This document shows positions 50,988-59,205 of a stretch of 64,000 nucleotides of DNA, piece after piece. Location of the stretch: contig NZ_CP027559.1 in the NCBI RefSeq assembly GCF_014854695.1, positions 1 to 64,000 of the forward strand. The letters are read 5' to 3'. Under the pieces are notes generated by a model. That model made no database searches and had not been told where the DNA came from. It was given only the letters and a program-made list of their open reading frames with translations. How positions within the stretch are numbered: position 1 is the stretch's first letter; each line of letters begins with the position of its first letter. This DNA comes from Rhodococcus rhodochrous. GTDB taxonomy: Bacteria > Actinomycetota > Actinomycetes > Mycobacteriales > Mycobacteriaceae. The position numbers and the translations under genes are program-made.

Positions 50988-51325
50988 GACTCTATTTTAT
51001 ATCTGTTTTGATGACTTTTCGATGATTTACTGGTGCTCTTTCGGTGCTTTTCTGGTGATGCCGGTCACACGTTTTAGGCTTTGACCTGCGGTTTTGCAGG
51101 TGTAACGCGTGGTTCGGCGGCGGTGGTGGAGCGGGTACCTCGGTCGGTCGGTGCTGCCCTGGTGAACCGGGCGCGGCGGGCGCCGGGCAAGGGCGGGTTT
51201 TCCCTTGCTCGGTGGTCGGCGGGTCCGGTAGGGCCGTGTGTGGTGACCGGGCGCGGTACCCGCGGAGCAGCGGGAACCTTGGGAGTGAGGGACAGGGGTC
51301 CCGGGGGCGGAGCCCCCGGGCATCG
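50986..51325. repeat. about 335-bp duplicated promoter block, copy 1
   Basis: Nearly identical to 54971-55318 in the same orientation. It contains the 11-bp array next to a start codon, then a GC-rich part with CCTCGGTCGGTCGGTGCTGC and the hairpin CCCGGGGGC-GGA-GCCCCCGGG at 51300-51320. No frame in it is shared intact between the copies, so it is non-coding. The genes that follow each copy are unrelated. Confidence 0.85.
50993..51047 (-). repeat. array of five phased 11-bp repeats
   Basis: Minus-strand units are GCACCGAAAGA, GCACCAGTAAA, TCATCGAAAAG, TCATCAAAACA and GATATAAAATA, ending 5 bp before the ATG at 50987. TATAAA/TAAAAT in the last unit can act as the -10 box. Confidence 0.8.
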
Positions 51326-51387
51326 GTAGAGCGATGTGGGTCGGGCTGGGGAGTTTCTGTACCCGTAGGCGGGGCCCGCGTAGACCG

Positions 51388-51415
51388 AAGGCCCCGACCA
51401 GGAGGTCGGGGCCTT
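51388..51415. terminator. bidirectional terminator behind the parA operon
   Basis: AAGGCCCCGACC and GGTCGGGGCCTT form a perfect 12-bp stem with an AGGA loop, 25 bp after the stop of the RHH gene. Confidence 0.8.
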
Positions 51416-51439
51416 TCAACGGTTGGACTGGTGGTGCGG

Positions 51440-51781
51440 TCAGTCCTCGTCGGTGCTGTCGTTCTTGCTGCCTCGGGCTTTGCGTCGGCGTACCTTCTCC
51501 ACATCGGGGAAGGGCTCGCCGCCGTTGTATTCCTCTTCGAGCTTGTGGGTGTACTCGGCGATGGCGGCCTCGATGAAGCTGTTGAGACTGCCGTGCGCGC
51601 CGGGGTAGACACCGCGCAGACCCTTTTGAGCGTTGGTCGCAGCGTCGATGACGGATTCGGCGAGGGTGAACGTGCGCCGGGTCAAGGCGGGCTGCTGCAC
51701 GATCTTCTTCGGTGCTGCGGCCCGTACCGGGACGTTCTCGTCGGGAGCTTCGGCGTCGAACATGCTGCGGATGTCGCTCAT
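51440..51781 (-). CDS. ParB-like ribbon-helix-helix centromere-binding protein
   Basis: A 113-residue partner of ParA. After a disordered acidic N-terminus comes the RHH-like core (RRTFTLAESVIDAATNAQKG, GAHGSLNSFIEAAIAEYTHK), then LEEEYNGGEPFP and a basic tail. The same core with EHN-G-PW appears in the two proteins at 60203 and 60457. The ATG overlaps the parA stop. By analogy with type Ib systems it should bind short repeats at its centromere; the 11-bp arrays are the best candidates. Confidence 0.85.
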   Translation of the reverse strand: MSDIRSMFDAEAPDENVPVRAAAPKKIVQQPALTRRTFTLAESVIDAATNAQKGLRGVYPGAHGSLNSFIEAAIAEYTHKLEEEYNGGEPFPDVEKVRRRKARGSKNDSTDED

Positions 51782-52578
51782 GACTTCTTCCTTTGAGTAA
51801 TGGTGGCGGCCAGGTCGTCATAGACCCAGACGTGACGCCAACCGTCCTTCGTGTCCGCGAGGGATACCCCGTCGTTGACGGCCCTCTTGATCGGCTCGGC
51901 GGATTGGACGCTGCCCAGGACAGGGATGCCAGCCTCGGTGAACTGGGTTGTCCAGGCGCGAGCGAGGACCGTTCCGGACTGCACCTTGTTGAGGATGGTG
52001 CCGCGGACCCACAGATTGCCGTTGTGCCGCTTCTTGATGCTCTGGGCGTACGAGGTCACGCCCTGCATGGCCGCGATGCTGAAATCATGCGCTTCGTTGA
52101 GGACGATGAGCTGGTCAGCGGCCACGAGCGCGCACATCTCGAGGGCATTTCGCGTGGGGGAGCAGTCGATGAGGATGTAGTCGTAGCGGTCACGGATCGG
52201 CTCGAGTGATTCCCGCAGGACGTGAGGGCCTTCGATGGGATCGTTCGTGATGTTCTTCTCGGCGCCGATGAGGTGGGCTGCGTTCGCTGGGGCGGCGATG
52301 AGGTCGACGCCGGGGCGCACTGCGTCGAGGATCGCCTCGGCAGCAGGCTTTCGGGTCTCCGGGTCTATATCGACGATGTGGTCGGCGGTCACCTTCGTTG
52401 CGGCGCGGAGGTCGGGCTGCAACTTGGTGAGGGTGTGGGTGAGGTTGCCGGAGGGATCAAGGTCGACCAGGAGCACCTTCGCGCCGGCACGAGCGAGGGC
52501 TTCACCGACATTGAGCACGGTGGTGGTCTTGCCCACCCCGCCCTTCTCGTTGCCGATCAGAATGATTTTCGAACTCAT
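51778..52578 (-). CDS. parA: ParA plasmid partition ATPase
   Basis: Walker-type ATPase that moves plasmid copies apart over the nucleoid. About 266 residues from the ATG at 52578 (GGGAGG upstream): deviant Walker A NEKGGVGKTTTVLN, VLLVDLDPSGNLT, and YILIDCSPTRNALE. It lacks the N-terminal helix-turn-helix of type Ia ParA, so it is type Ib with the small RHH partner that overlaps it. Four 11-bp units lie just before its ribosome site. Confidence 0.94.
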   Translation of the reverse strand: MSSKIILIGNEKGGVGKTTTVLNVGEALARAGAKVLLVDLDPSGNLTHTLTKLQPDLRAATKVTADHIVDIDPETRKPAAEAILDAVRPGVDLIAAPANAAHLIGAEKNITNDPIEGPHVLRESLEPIRDRYDYILIDCSPTRNALEMCALVAADQLIVLNEAHDFSIAAMQGVTSYAQSIKKRHNGNLWVRGTILNKVQSGTVLARAWTTQFTEAGIPVLGSVQSAEPIKRAVNDGVSLADTKDGWRHVWVYDDLAATITQRKKS

Positions 52579-52586
52579 GGCCTCCC

Positions 52587-52630
52587 TTTCTTGATGCAAG
52601 AATACATCATTTCTGATTCATAAAGCGTGC
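52587..52630 (-). repeat. four 11-bp repeat units at the parA promoter
   Basis: Minus-strand units are GCACGCTTTAT, GAATCAGAAAT, GATGTATTCTT and GCATCAAGAAA, running into the parA ribosome site. The units are weaker than in other arrays but keep the 11-bp step. Confidence 0.6.
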
Positions 52631-53060
52631 TCTTCTGGTTCTTATCGGATGACGGTTTCGTGACTGGCGCGGACTGTGTGGCGTTGTATCTGTTCAGGTT
52701 CGTTTCCATGTCAATGGTGGATGGAACAGCGAGGGCCAGGGCTCGATGCCCTGGCCGTCGGCCACCGCTGCCACTGGGGGTGGGGGTGGTGGGGTGACTC
52801 TGGTTGCGTTCGCAGGGTTTCCAGTCCTGGCGGCTGGTGCGTGGCGCTAGCGAACATCCAACACTCTCGATGGCGGTCGTGCACAGGGGGCCGCTGGGAT
52901 TCGCGCCGGCTCGTGGTCGGCGGTGGGGTCTGCGCGGCGCAGCCGCTCCTTCGGGTTCGGTTTTCGGCCGGCCTCGCGGTGGCGGCAGACCGTAGAGGTG
53001 TGGCGGATATAGCGGCGGCCCGAGCCGTGGCCGTGAGGGGCGTCCGGCTCGGGCCGTGGG
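52631..53060. other. GC-rich region with no convincing gene
   Basis: About 430 bp between the parA promoter and the next minus-strand gene. Long open frames exist on both strands but are full of Trp, Arg, Gly and Cys runs and look like chance frames. I see no repeat or hairpin of note. Confidence 0.5.
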
Positions 53061-53456
53061 TCAGCGGATCTCGCGGCACTGGCGGCATTCCCACCCTTGG
53101 GGGCGGAGAAGGCAGGTTCTTCGTTCTTCGCAGAGCCAGCAGGTCTGGTTGGCTTTTTCGGCTTCGCCGCGTTCCTGCGCTGCGGCTTTTTCGTGTTCGG
53201 CTGTGCGGCGTTCTCGCTCGGTGTCCAGGTCGTTGTGCTGGGCCGCGGTGGGTAGTGCGCGCATCATGCGGTAGGCAGCGGCGGTGCCTGCGTCTCGTTC
53301 TGCGAGGTCGGCGGCGGTGTAGCTCGGGGGTCGGTCGGCTTCTTGCAGCATGGGTCCGAAGATCGTGCGGCAGGTCTGGCAGGGGGTGAGTTCGTCTGTG
53401 ACGGGCTGTGTGCATCCGGGGATGATGCACTCGGCAAACAGGGATTCGGCGCTCAT
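53061..53456 (-). CDS. small zinc-ribbon-like plasmid protein
   Basis: A 131-residue protein with Cys motifs at both ends: CIIPGCTQPV and CQTCRTIFG at the start, and CWLCEERRTCLL with CRQC at the end, with a charged helical stretch between. It probably binds two zinc ions. Function is unknown. It is followed downstream only by non-coding DNA and preceded by the DUF3560 gene in the same direction. Confidence 0.75.
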   Translation of the reverse strand: MSAESLFAECIIPGCTQPVTDELTPCQTCRTIFGPMLQEADRPPSYTAADLAERDAGTAAAYRMMRALPTAAQHNDLDTERERRTAEHEKAAAQERGEAEKANQTCWLCEERRTCLLRPQGWECRQCREIR

Positions 53457-53519
53457 GGCGTCCTCGCGGCGAGTGGGGACCGGCGGCCGCGGCCGGGGTC
53501 GCGGCCGCCGGATTGTGGG

Positions 53520-54461
53520 TTACTGACCTGGGCGGATGGGGGTGTGGGCGTCCTCGGCCCGGACGTCGGTGATCTTGTCGTAGGGCAGTCGGTCGGTCCA
53601 GCTGTAGGCGGTGGCGACGGTGACCGACTTTGCGTTGACTCGGATCACCTTGTGCCAGGTGCCGGAACAGTTGACGAAGCATCCGGGGCGTAGGTCGGCG
53701 CGGCTGTAGAGCTTGGGGCCGTCGGTGGCGTCCTGTTCGGCGCGTACTGCGGTCCAGTATTCGATGTCGCGCTCGAGTTCGGCTTTGTTGAGTTCGAGCT
53801 GGTGCATGTGGCTGCTGGTCTCGGCAGTGTGTCCGGCAGCGCGGTACTTGGTGAGGTGACGTTCGATGCTGCGTAGTTCGGCGCTTTGTCGTTCGATGCG
53901 GCGGTGGATCACTGCGGGGGTGTAGCGGTGATCGGTGCTGCGGGCGGCGATGCGGGCGGATTCGGCGGCTGAGCGGGCGGCGGCGTCGGCTTCGATCGCG
54001 GCGCGGGCGGTGGTGTGGGCGCGGTCGAGGGCGCGGCGGTGGCGTCGTTCGCTGTGATGTCCCACCTTGATGGGTTCTCCGCCTTCGGGCAGCGCGGCAC
54101 AGGCGTGGTCGTGGCGTGCGTGGGCGGCGTCGGCGGCGGTGGCTTTGCGTTCGGCCTTGGCTGTGAGGGCGTCGGCGCGGTCGGTCAGACGTTCGTTGCG
54201 GTCGTGGTGGGCGTCGGTGCCGTCGCGAAGGGTCGTGTCGATGTCGGTGTCGACGTCGTGTCCGGCGGCGCGCAGGGCGGCGGCGGTGTGTTCGATGCGG
54301 GAGAGGTGGGGGGCGCGGTCGCGGCTGTGCGGGATGTACCAGGCGGTGATGCTGCGTCCCCATTTCCAACCTGCGGTTTTGAGGATCGGGGCGGTGCCGT
54401 CGCCTTTGCTGGTGCCGTCGATGATCGTGCCCTCTGTTGGGGTGTGCGTGATGGTGAGCAT
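53520..54461 (-). CDS. DUF3560 domain protein
   Basis: A 313-residue protein of a family typical of plasmids and conjugative elements. The N-terminal part (GTIIDGTSKGDGTAPILKTA, SITAWYIPHSRD) is followed by an Ala-rich coiled-coil region (about 60-230; ERLTDRADALTAKAERKATA) and a C-terminal small beta domain (LRPGCFVNCSGTWHKVIRVN). The domain function is not known. It follows the 71-residue gene in a row of four backbone genes. Confidence 0.85.
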   Translation of the reverse strand: MLTITHTPTEGTIIDGTSKGDGTAPILKTAGWKWGRSITAWYIPHSRDRAPHLSRIEHTAAALRAAGHDVDTDIDTTLRDGTDAHHDRNERLTDRADALTAKAERKATAADAAHARHDHACAALPEGGEPIKVGHHSERRHRRALDRAHTTARAAIEADAAARSAAESARIAARSTDHRYTPAVIHRRIERQSAELRSIERHLTKYRAAGHTAETSSHMHQLELNKAELERDIEYWTAVRAEQDATDGPKLYSRADLRPGCFVNCSGTWHKVIRVNAKSVTVATAYSWTDRLPYDKITDVRAEDAHTPIRPGQ

Positions 54462-54539
54462 GTGCGCGTTTCCTGTTCGGGTCGGTAGTGCGCGCCGGCT
54501 GGGGAGTCGCGGTGACTCCCCACCGGCGCGGAGGGTGGA

Positions 54540-54755
54540 TCAGTACTCGGCGATGAAGACCGGCCAGTGGGGGCCGGGGCGGGTGGTCCAGCGGAGGATC
54601 GGCCGCCAGTAGGTGGTGGTCCGGTAGGCGCGTTCCTCGTGGTGGGGGCACATGGCCCACTCGCCGTCGGTGTGGGTGGCTTCGGTGGTGCAGCCGTTGT
54701 AGTCGCACCACTGGTCGGGGAGCTCGAGCGTCTGGGTGGGGACGGGAGTGGTCAT
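54540..54755 (-). CDS. small Cys/His-containing plasmid protein
   Basis: A 71-residue protein with WCDYNGCTTEATH and MCPHHEERAY, giving a C-x4-C-x4-H and C-x2-H set that could bind one zinc ion. The C-terminus is rich in Trp and Pro. A GGAAGGAAAGACGCG leader precedes the ATG. Function is unknown. Confidence 0.7.
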   Translation of the reverse strand: MTTPVPTQTLELPDQWCDYNGCTTEATHTDGEWAMCPHHEERAYRTTTYWRPILRWTTRPGPHWPVFIAEY

Positions 54756-54781
54756 CGCGTCTTTCCTTCCGGGGTGGTCGG

Positions 54782-54973
54782 TCAGCTGAGGCCGGATTCG
54801 ATTGCGGCGCTGATTTCGTCCTCGGTCATGCCTGCGGCACGGGCGGCGGCCTTGGCGTCGCGGGACTCGGCCAGGACTACGGAGATGTCCTGGCCGGTCG
54901 AGATGTTCTCGAGCAGGGCGTCGATGTCGCGGCCGAGGTTGTGGAGCTTCGCGGTGATGGCTTCCTTGCCCAT
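54782..54973 (-). CDS. small helical plasmid protein
   Basis: A 63-residue acidic helical protein (ITAKLHNLGRDIDALLENIS, AKAAARAAGMTEDEISAAIE). The C-terminal part resembles a UBA-like three-helix fold, an impression only. It is the first gene behind the five-unit 11-bp array and heads the group leading to DUF3560. Confidence 0.7.
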   Translation of the reverse strand: MGKEAITAKLHNLGRDIDALLENISTGQDISVVLAESRDAKAAARAAGMTEDEISAAIESGLS

Positions 54974-55318
54974 GCCTCTAGTTTACATCTGTTTTGATGT
55001 TTTTACGATGTGTTGTTGGTGCTTTTTCGGTGCTTTTCTGGTGATGCTGGTTACACCTTTTAGGCTTTTACCTGCGGTTTTGTGGGTGTAGCGGGGTGGT
55101 TCGGCGGTGGTGGAGCGGGTACCTCGGTCGGTCGGTGCTGCCCTGGTGAACCGGGCGCGGCGGCTGCCGGGCAAGGGCGGGTTTTCCCTTGCTCGGTGGT
55201 CGGCGGGTCCGGTAGGGCCGTGTGTGGTGACCGGGCGCGGTACCCGCGGAGCAGCGGGAACCTTGGGAGTGAGGGACAGGGGTCCGGGGGCGGAGCCCCC
55301 GGGGATCTGTAGAGCCGA
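54971..55318. repeat. about 335-bp duplicated promoter block, copy 2
   Basis: Second copy of the block at 50986-51325, about 90 percent identical by eye and nearly perfect over 55110-55300. It again ends in the GC hairpin (GGGGGC-GGA-GCCCCC). The IS630 element was inserted 33 bp beyond it. Confidence 0.85.
54979..55033 (-). repeat. array of five phased 11-bp repeats
   Basis: Minus-strand units are GCACCGAAAAA, GCACCAACAAC, ACATCGTAAAA, ACATCAAAACA and GATGTAAACTA, ending 5 bp before the ATG at 54973. A further GCATCACC lies 14 bp upstream. Confidence 0.8.
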
Positions 55319-55351
55319 TGCTCACGGCAGGCGAGCCGGGGCACACTCCTA

Positions 55352-56556
55352 GTGGCTCGTCACGCAACCTTGGCCGGGTAATGCGGGTACTCGGCCCACG
55401 ACCGGATCGGTGAGTCCGGGGCGAACCGGGTCTTCGGCTCGGCACGAGCATTGCGCCACCGCATATACGACGCGATCGCAGTGTTCTGCTCGGCATGACT
55501 GCGATGATCGGTGCCGTTGAGCGCGAAATACCGCAAGGCGGCGAATTCCGCCTCGATCCAGTTCAGCCACGACCCGTAGGTCGGCAGAAACACCAACTCG
55601 ACGTCGTTGTCCTTAGCCCACCTGCGGACACTCAGGTGCCGGTGCGGGGAGAAGTTGTCCAGGACCACATACAACTTCTCCCCGGGCCACCTGGCCCGCA
55701 ACACCTTCAGAAGATCGAGGAACTCACCGGCACGTTTGCGCGGACGAATCCGGTAATACATTCGGCCGCTGGACAGATCGAGTGCGGCGAGCATGTGCAT
55801 CACCCCGTCGTAGCGGTGATACGTCGCCCGCAACCGTGCAGGACGGGTGGCCGGCCGCCACGATTTCCCTTTCCGCGGCTGCAGGTTCAGCGGACCGAAC
55901 TCGTCCACACAGACCACCCGACCGTCGGCCGGCGGGGTGTCGTACAGATCCAAGATCGTGCGCATCTTCGACAGGAAATCCGGATCGGTCGAGGCCTTCC
56001 ACGTCGTGGTCGACTGCCAGGTGACCTTCCCGTCGCGCAGGATGCGGCGCAGCGTCTCACGACTGATCGTCGGCACGATCTTCTGCGCGATCAGGTGCTC
56101 GGCCAGTTTGGCCAGACTCCAGGTGGAGAACCCGGCGATTTTCCAATCGGCGGGGGACGTCCGGGCGATCAAGCAGATCTTCTCGCGGGTCTGCTCATCG
56201 ATCGTCTTCGGTCGTCCCCCTTTCCATTTTGGGTGCAACGCCTCGAATCCCTGCTCGTTGAACGCGTGGATGACATCGCGGACGTAGTCGTCGCTGACCT
56301 GGATCAACGAGGTGATGTCCTTGACGGTCTGGCCTTGCGCGGACATCAGCACCACGATGGCGCGGCGGAGTTTGATCGGGTCCTTGGCGGTGCGGCTGAT
56401 CTTCTGCAGCCGCCGGCCTTCCTCCATGGTCAACGATCGAACGAACACGCTCGGTTTGCGTGCCACGACTACCTCCTTGTCTCGACTCGGAGACAGTCTG
56501 CCGTGGACGTGTCGGTCAGCCGCGGATTACCCGGTCAACAATCCGAGACGAGCCAC
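55352..56556. mobile_element. IS630-family insertion sequence
   Basis: A 1205-bp element with terminal inverted repeats beginning GTGGCTCGTC and extending imperfectly for 31 bp to GGGTAAT. A TA lies directly outside each end (55350-55351 and 56557-56558), the TA duplication expected for IS630. One transposase gene fills it. Confidence 0.92.
55360..56466 (-). CDS. IS630-family transposase
   Basis: A 368-residue DDE transposase. It has an N-terminal double helix-turn-helix (KDITSLIQVSDDYVRDVIHA, STWSLAKLAEHLIAQKIV) and a catalytic domain with VVCVDEFGPLNL, YVVLDNFSPHRH and FLPTYGSWLNWIEAEFAALR, giving the D, D and E. The GTG at 56466 has GGAGG 5 bp upstream. The gene appears intact and complete. 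Confidence 0.94.
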   Translation of the reverse strand: MARKPSVFVRSLTMEEGRRLQKISRTAKDPIKLRRAIVVLMSAQGQTVKDITSLIQVSDDYVRDVIHAFNEQGFEALHPKWKGGRPKTIDEQTREKICLIARTSPADWKIAGFSTWSLAKLAEHLIAQKIVPTISRETLRRILRDGKVTWQSTTTWKASTDPDFLSKMRTILDLYDTPPADGRVVCVDEFGPLNLQPRKGKSWRPATRPARLRATYHRYDGVMHMLAALDLSSGRMYYRIRPRKRAGEFLDLLKVLRARWPGEKLYVVLDNFSPHRHLSVRRWAKDNDVELVFLPTYGSWLNWIEAEFAALRYFALNGTDHRSHAEQNTAIASYMRWRNARAEPKTRFAPDSPIRSWAEYPHYPAKVA

Positions 56557-56558
56557 TA

Positions 56559-56811
56559 GCAAGGGCGAGGGGCACCGTCCGCCGGCCGCGGGAGCATACG
56601 TTTGCCGGCCCCGAGACCAACGAGGCCAAAATCCGACTGCCACACCGACCCTTGAGCACACTGCTCGTCGACACCCGAGACGACCCGAAGGGGGTCCGGG
56701 GGCGAATCGCCCCTGGTCAACGCCGCAAATGCGACTCGGCGCACCCAACCGGGGACGATTCCCGAGTTCGATACGCCGAGGTGAGACTGTCAGGCATCAG
56801 ACGTGGGCATT
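56559..56811. other. non-coding region between IS630 and the 11-bp array
   Basis: No convincing gene. This DNA lies where a gene downstream of the array at 56812 would be expected on the minus strand, so it may be what was left after a deletion or the IS insertion. Confidence 0.45.
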
Positions 56812-56888
56812 TTTTGATGTCGGTCTGATCTCTTGTTGATTCAGATTTGAAGCTGAAAAGTTGCTTTTTCGATGACCTTGTGATGCTC
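56812..56888 (-). repeat. array of seven phased 11-bp repeats behind DUF2637
   Basis: Minus-strand units run GAGCATCACAA, GGTCATCGAAA, AAGCAACTTTT, CAGCTTCAAAT, CTGAATCAACA, AGAGATCAGAC and CGACATCAAAA without gaps. The array begins in the stop codon of the DUF2637 gene. It points toward 56811, where no intact gene is found. Confidence 0.75.
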
Positions 56889-57759
56889 AGATGGGGACGG
56901 AGGTGTCGGCCTCGGAGAGCCATCGGTAGACGGTGGCGACGGAGCGGTCGACTTCTTGGGCGATGACGGGCACGTCCACTCCGGCCTGACGTCGAGTCAG
57001 TGCCCATTCGCGACGTTCCTCGTGGGAGTGGAAGGTCGGGATGGGGGTGGCGTCGAGGTGCGCGCCGGGTAGGTGGGGCAGTGGCACCTCGAGCTGTCGA
57101 GTGAGAGCGTCAGCGGTCGCGGTGCGAGTCGGTTGCGCGGCTGGGGTCTCGTTCGCAGTCCCGGCTGCGGCACGGTTCTCAGTGATGGTCGTGACGTGAG
57201 TCTTGGATGCGGTCGCGTTCTCGTTCGCGGTCTCACGGAGCGGCTGTGTCGCGGGCACGGATTCGATGTGAGTCTCGGCGGGGCTCTCGGTGGGTGCAGC
57301 GGTGCGACGGCCGAGAACGGTCAGCGCGTGGGTGGAGGCGAGCAGCGAGATCGGCGGGAGTGTTGCGATCACTGCGGCGAGAACGGAGTTGAAGCCGGGG
57401 GTCGTGGTGAGAACGGCGTGGATCGCGTTTCCTGCGATCGAGACGGTGGCGGCTCCGATGAGAATCTTCCAGAAGAATCGTCGCGCCCGGTGGTCGTGAC
57501 GTCGGGAGACGACTCCCATCGTTGCTTGCAGGATCGTTCCGTCGACGATGACGGGGAACAGGAAGGCGATCTCTCTCGGTTGGCCGGCCTGGATGCACAG
57601 GTCTCGCAGTGCGAGGAAGCTGAGAATGAACGCGGCCGCGCCGATTCCTACGGTGATGGTCACGCCTGCGAACCACATGGATCCGCTGACGGGTGTTGTG
57701 TTGGCGGGCTCCGAGTTCTTCTCGTTCTTATGGCGCTTCGTCGCTTTCATGGTGTCCAT
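56887..57759 (-). CDS. DUF2637 membrane protein with C-terminal HTH
   Basis: A 290-residue protein common on actinobacterial plasmids. Four membrane helices (about 28-130) include FLFPVIVDGTILQATMGVVS, the DUF2637 mark. A Thr/Ala-rich linker follows, and the end reads VPVIAQEVDRSVATVYRWLS, a helix-turn-helix that could bind DNA. Such proteins may tether plasmid DNA to the membrane; this is inference. A palindrome at 57781 lies just before the gene. Confidence 0.85.
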   Translation of the reverse strand: MDTMKATKRHKNEKNSEPANTTPVSGSMWFAGVTITVGIGAAAFILSFLALRDLCIQAGQPREIAFLFPVIVDGTILQATMGVVSRRHDHRARRFFWKILIGAATVSIAGNAIHAVLTTTPGFNSVLAAVIATLPPISLLASTHALTVLGRRTAAPTESPAETHIESVPATQPLRETANENATASKTHVTTITENRAAAGTANETPAAQPTRTATADALTRQLEVPLPHLPGAHLDATPIPTFHSHEERREWALTRRQAGVDVPVIAQEVDRSVATVYRWLSEADTSVPI

Positions 57760-57780
57760 AATAACAATGGAAACTATGAA

Positions 57781-57799
57781 ATGAGAAGTGGTTTCTCAT
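57781..57799. promoter_or_regulatory. palindrome upstream of the DUF2637 gene
   Basis: ATGAGAA-GTGGT-TTCTCAT is a perfect 7-bp-arm inverted repeat about 22 bp upstream of the start, in an AT-rich promoter. It may be the binding site of the HTH end of the DUF2637 protein. Confidence 0.5.
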
Positions 57800-58650
57800 G
57801 TGAGAGTTGCAGGTCACGTCTTCATTCTCAGGACAGCGCGGTTAGCGCGATTGGTCTCGTTCTCACGAGTTCGAGGGAGTCGGAGAGCTCTGTGCGGTGG
57901 GTCTGCGACAGCACGCTGAGGAAGGGTCCATTGGTACTGCCAGATGCGGACGTCAGGTTCCGAAGAACAGCGAGGCCGGTGTCTACTGCCATGGCGACGG
58001 CAGCACAAAGTCACCAACTCCTCGAAAGGCGGGCGCTGGAGCCAGGAGAAGCCCCCGCAGGGGCGATCAGTGCTCACCGACCATGTAACAGTTGAGCACC
58101 CCTGCGCACGGTGAGTTCGTCGGATCGATTTCGACTCCCGATTCGGTCGCGGTCAACGCGAATGCCCCTGACGTCCGCACCTCTGACCGGCGTAGCCGCA
58201 GCGTCAGGAGATGCGGAAGGTTTCACAGATACGGCCAACCACAAGGCAGGGGTCCCAGGAAACCTCTACGACCGCTGACGTTGCTCGGCGAACGACACCG
58301 CAATTGGTCCGGATCGCCCACCCGACTCGATCATTCCTGCAACTTGCTCCGCTATCGCTGCGACCGGTAGGGATGTGTGGTTATATACCGACGGGAGGAA
58401 AATTCTTTACCATCGGGAGGGGATTCAAGCAATGACGGCGCAGGTTCCAGCCACTCTGTAGGCGTAAATCAGATTGCTGAAGCGGGAGATGATTGGTCAT
58501 CCCGCCTCGGATTCCTGCGGGTCGATACCGTCAATTGTGCAGTATTCAAGTACGCGCCTGTCTCGAATTTCGAGTCCGTTTCTAAAAAGTCCTCCGAATG
58601 GGATGCAGGATTCGTTGCCGACGGGCAGCACGCATAACGAGGGGAATGAA
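57800..58650. other. 850-bp region with no convincing gene
   Basis: Between a gene on the minus strand and a secreted-protein gene on the plus strand. Frames are short and their codon use does not match the neighbours. A lower GC tract begins near 58370. No repeat or RNA gene was recognised. Confidence 0.5.
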
Positions 58651-59205
58651 GTGCGAAGCTTATATCGGAGAATGGTCGTTTTCGCTGCTGCGGCAACAGC
58701 AGTCATGAGCTTAGCTTTCGCTGCACCGGCCTCCGCGGAGGAGGTAACCGGCGTACAAGTGGACGCGCCGATAATGATGGCGGGGCCAAACGGTGAGCTT
58801 ATCCCAGTCCCTGACGCCGAAGTTCAGCACGGCCCAGTTATCCGGCCGCAGAGTTGGACCAACTGCGACAGATATGAAACTCTTTTCCTCGGAGCGCGGC
58901 ATGCCTGTTTCAACATCAACGGGTCCGGGTTGTGGGCGAATTCCCAGTCGGTATGGTTTGACGCATCGCGCACCGGAAACGACCCGTACACCTACGTCAA
59001 CGCTCGGTTCAACGTTGATCGACCCAACGGAATGTACTTCTGGGGAACAAACGGCGGCGCAGTGAACATCATGAATGGATACGCAGTCACCGTTCCGATC
59101 AACAACTTCATCGAAGCCGGCACCTGGTGCATGCGTTACCAGTTGCAGCGCACCAACGGCGTGTGGGAAGGCTGGAGGCAGACATGTGGGCCAGTGTGGG
59201 CTTAA
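58651..59205 (+). CDS. secreted hypothetical protein
   Basis: A 184-residue protein from the GTG at 58651 (GAGGGG upstream). A signal peptide of about 31 residues ends APASA before EEVTG. The mature part has four Cys (NCDRYETLFLGARHACFNIN; TWCMRYQLQR; RQTCGPVW), likely two disulfides, and is rich in Asn, Trp and Tyr, as in small beta-rich exported proteins of Rhodococcus. Function is unknown. GC content is lower than in the rest of the window, suggesting a different origin. Confidence 0.8.
   Translation: MRSLYRRMVVFAAAATAVMSLAFAAPASAEEVTGVQVDAPIMMAGPNGELIPVPDAEVQHGPVIRPQSWTNCDRYETLFLGARHACFNINGSGLWANSQSVWFDASRTGNDPYTYVNARFNVDRPNGMYFWGTNGGAVNIMNGYAVTVPINNFIEAGTWCMRYQLQRTNGVWEGWRQTCGPVWA

Noticed and set aside
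51300-51320. GC hairpin considered as an attC or a phage cos-like site
   Set aside because: No integrase or packaging genes; it is a plain GC stem within a duplicated block and resembles a terminator or RNA stem.
52676-53389. 237-codon plus-strand frame near parA
   Set aside because: Composition dominated by Trp, Arg, Cys and Gly, no ribosome site, and it overlaps the real minus-strand gene at 53061.
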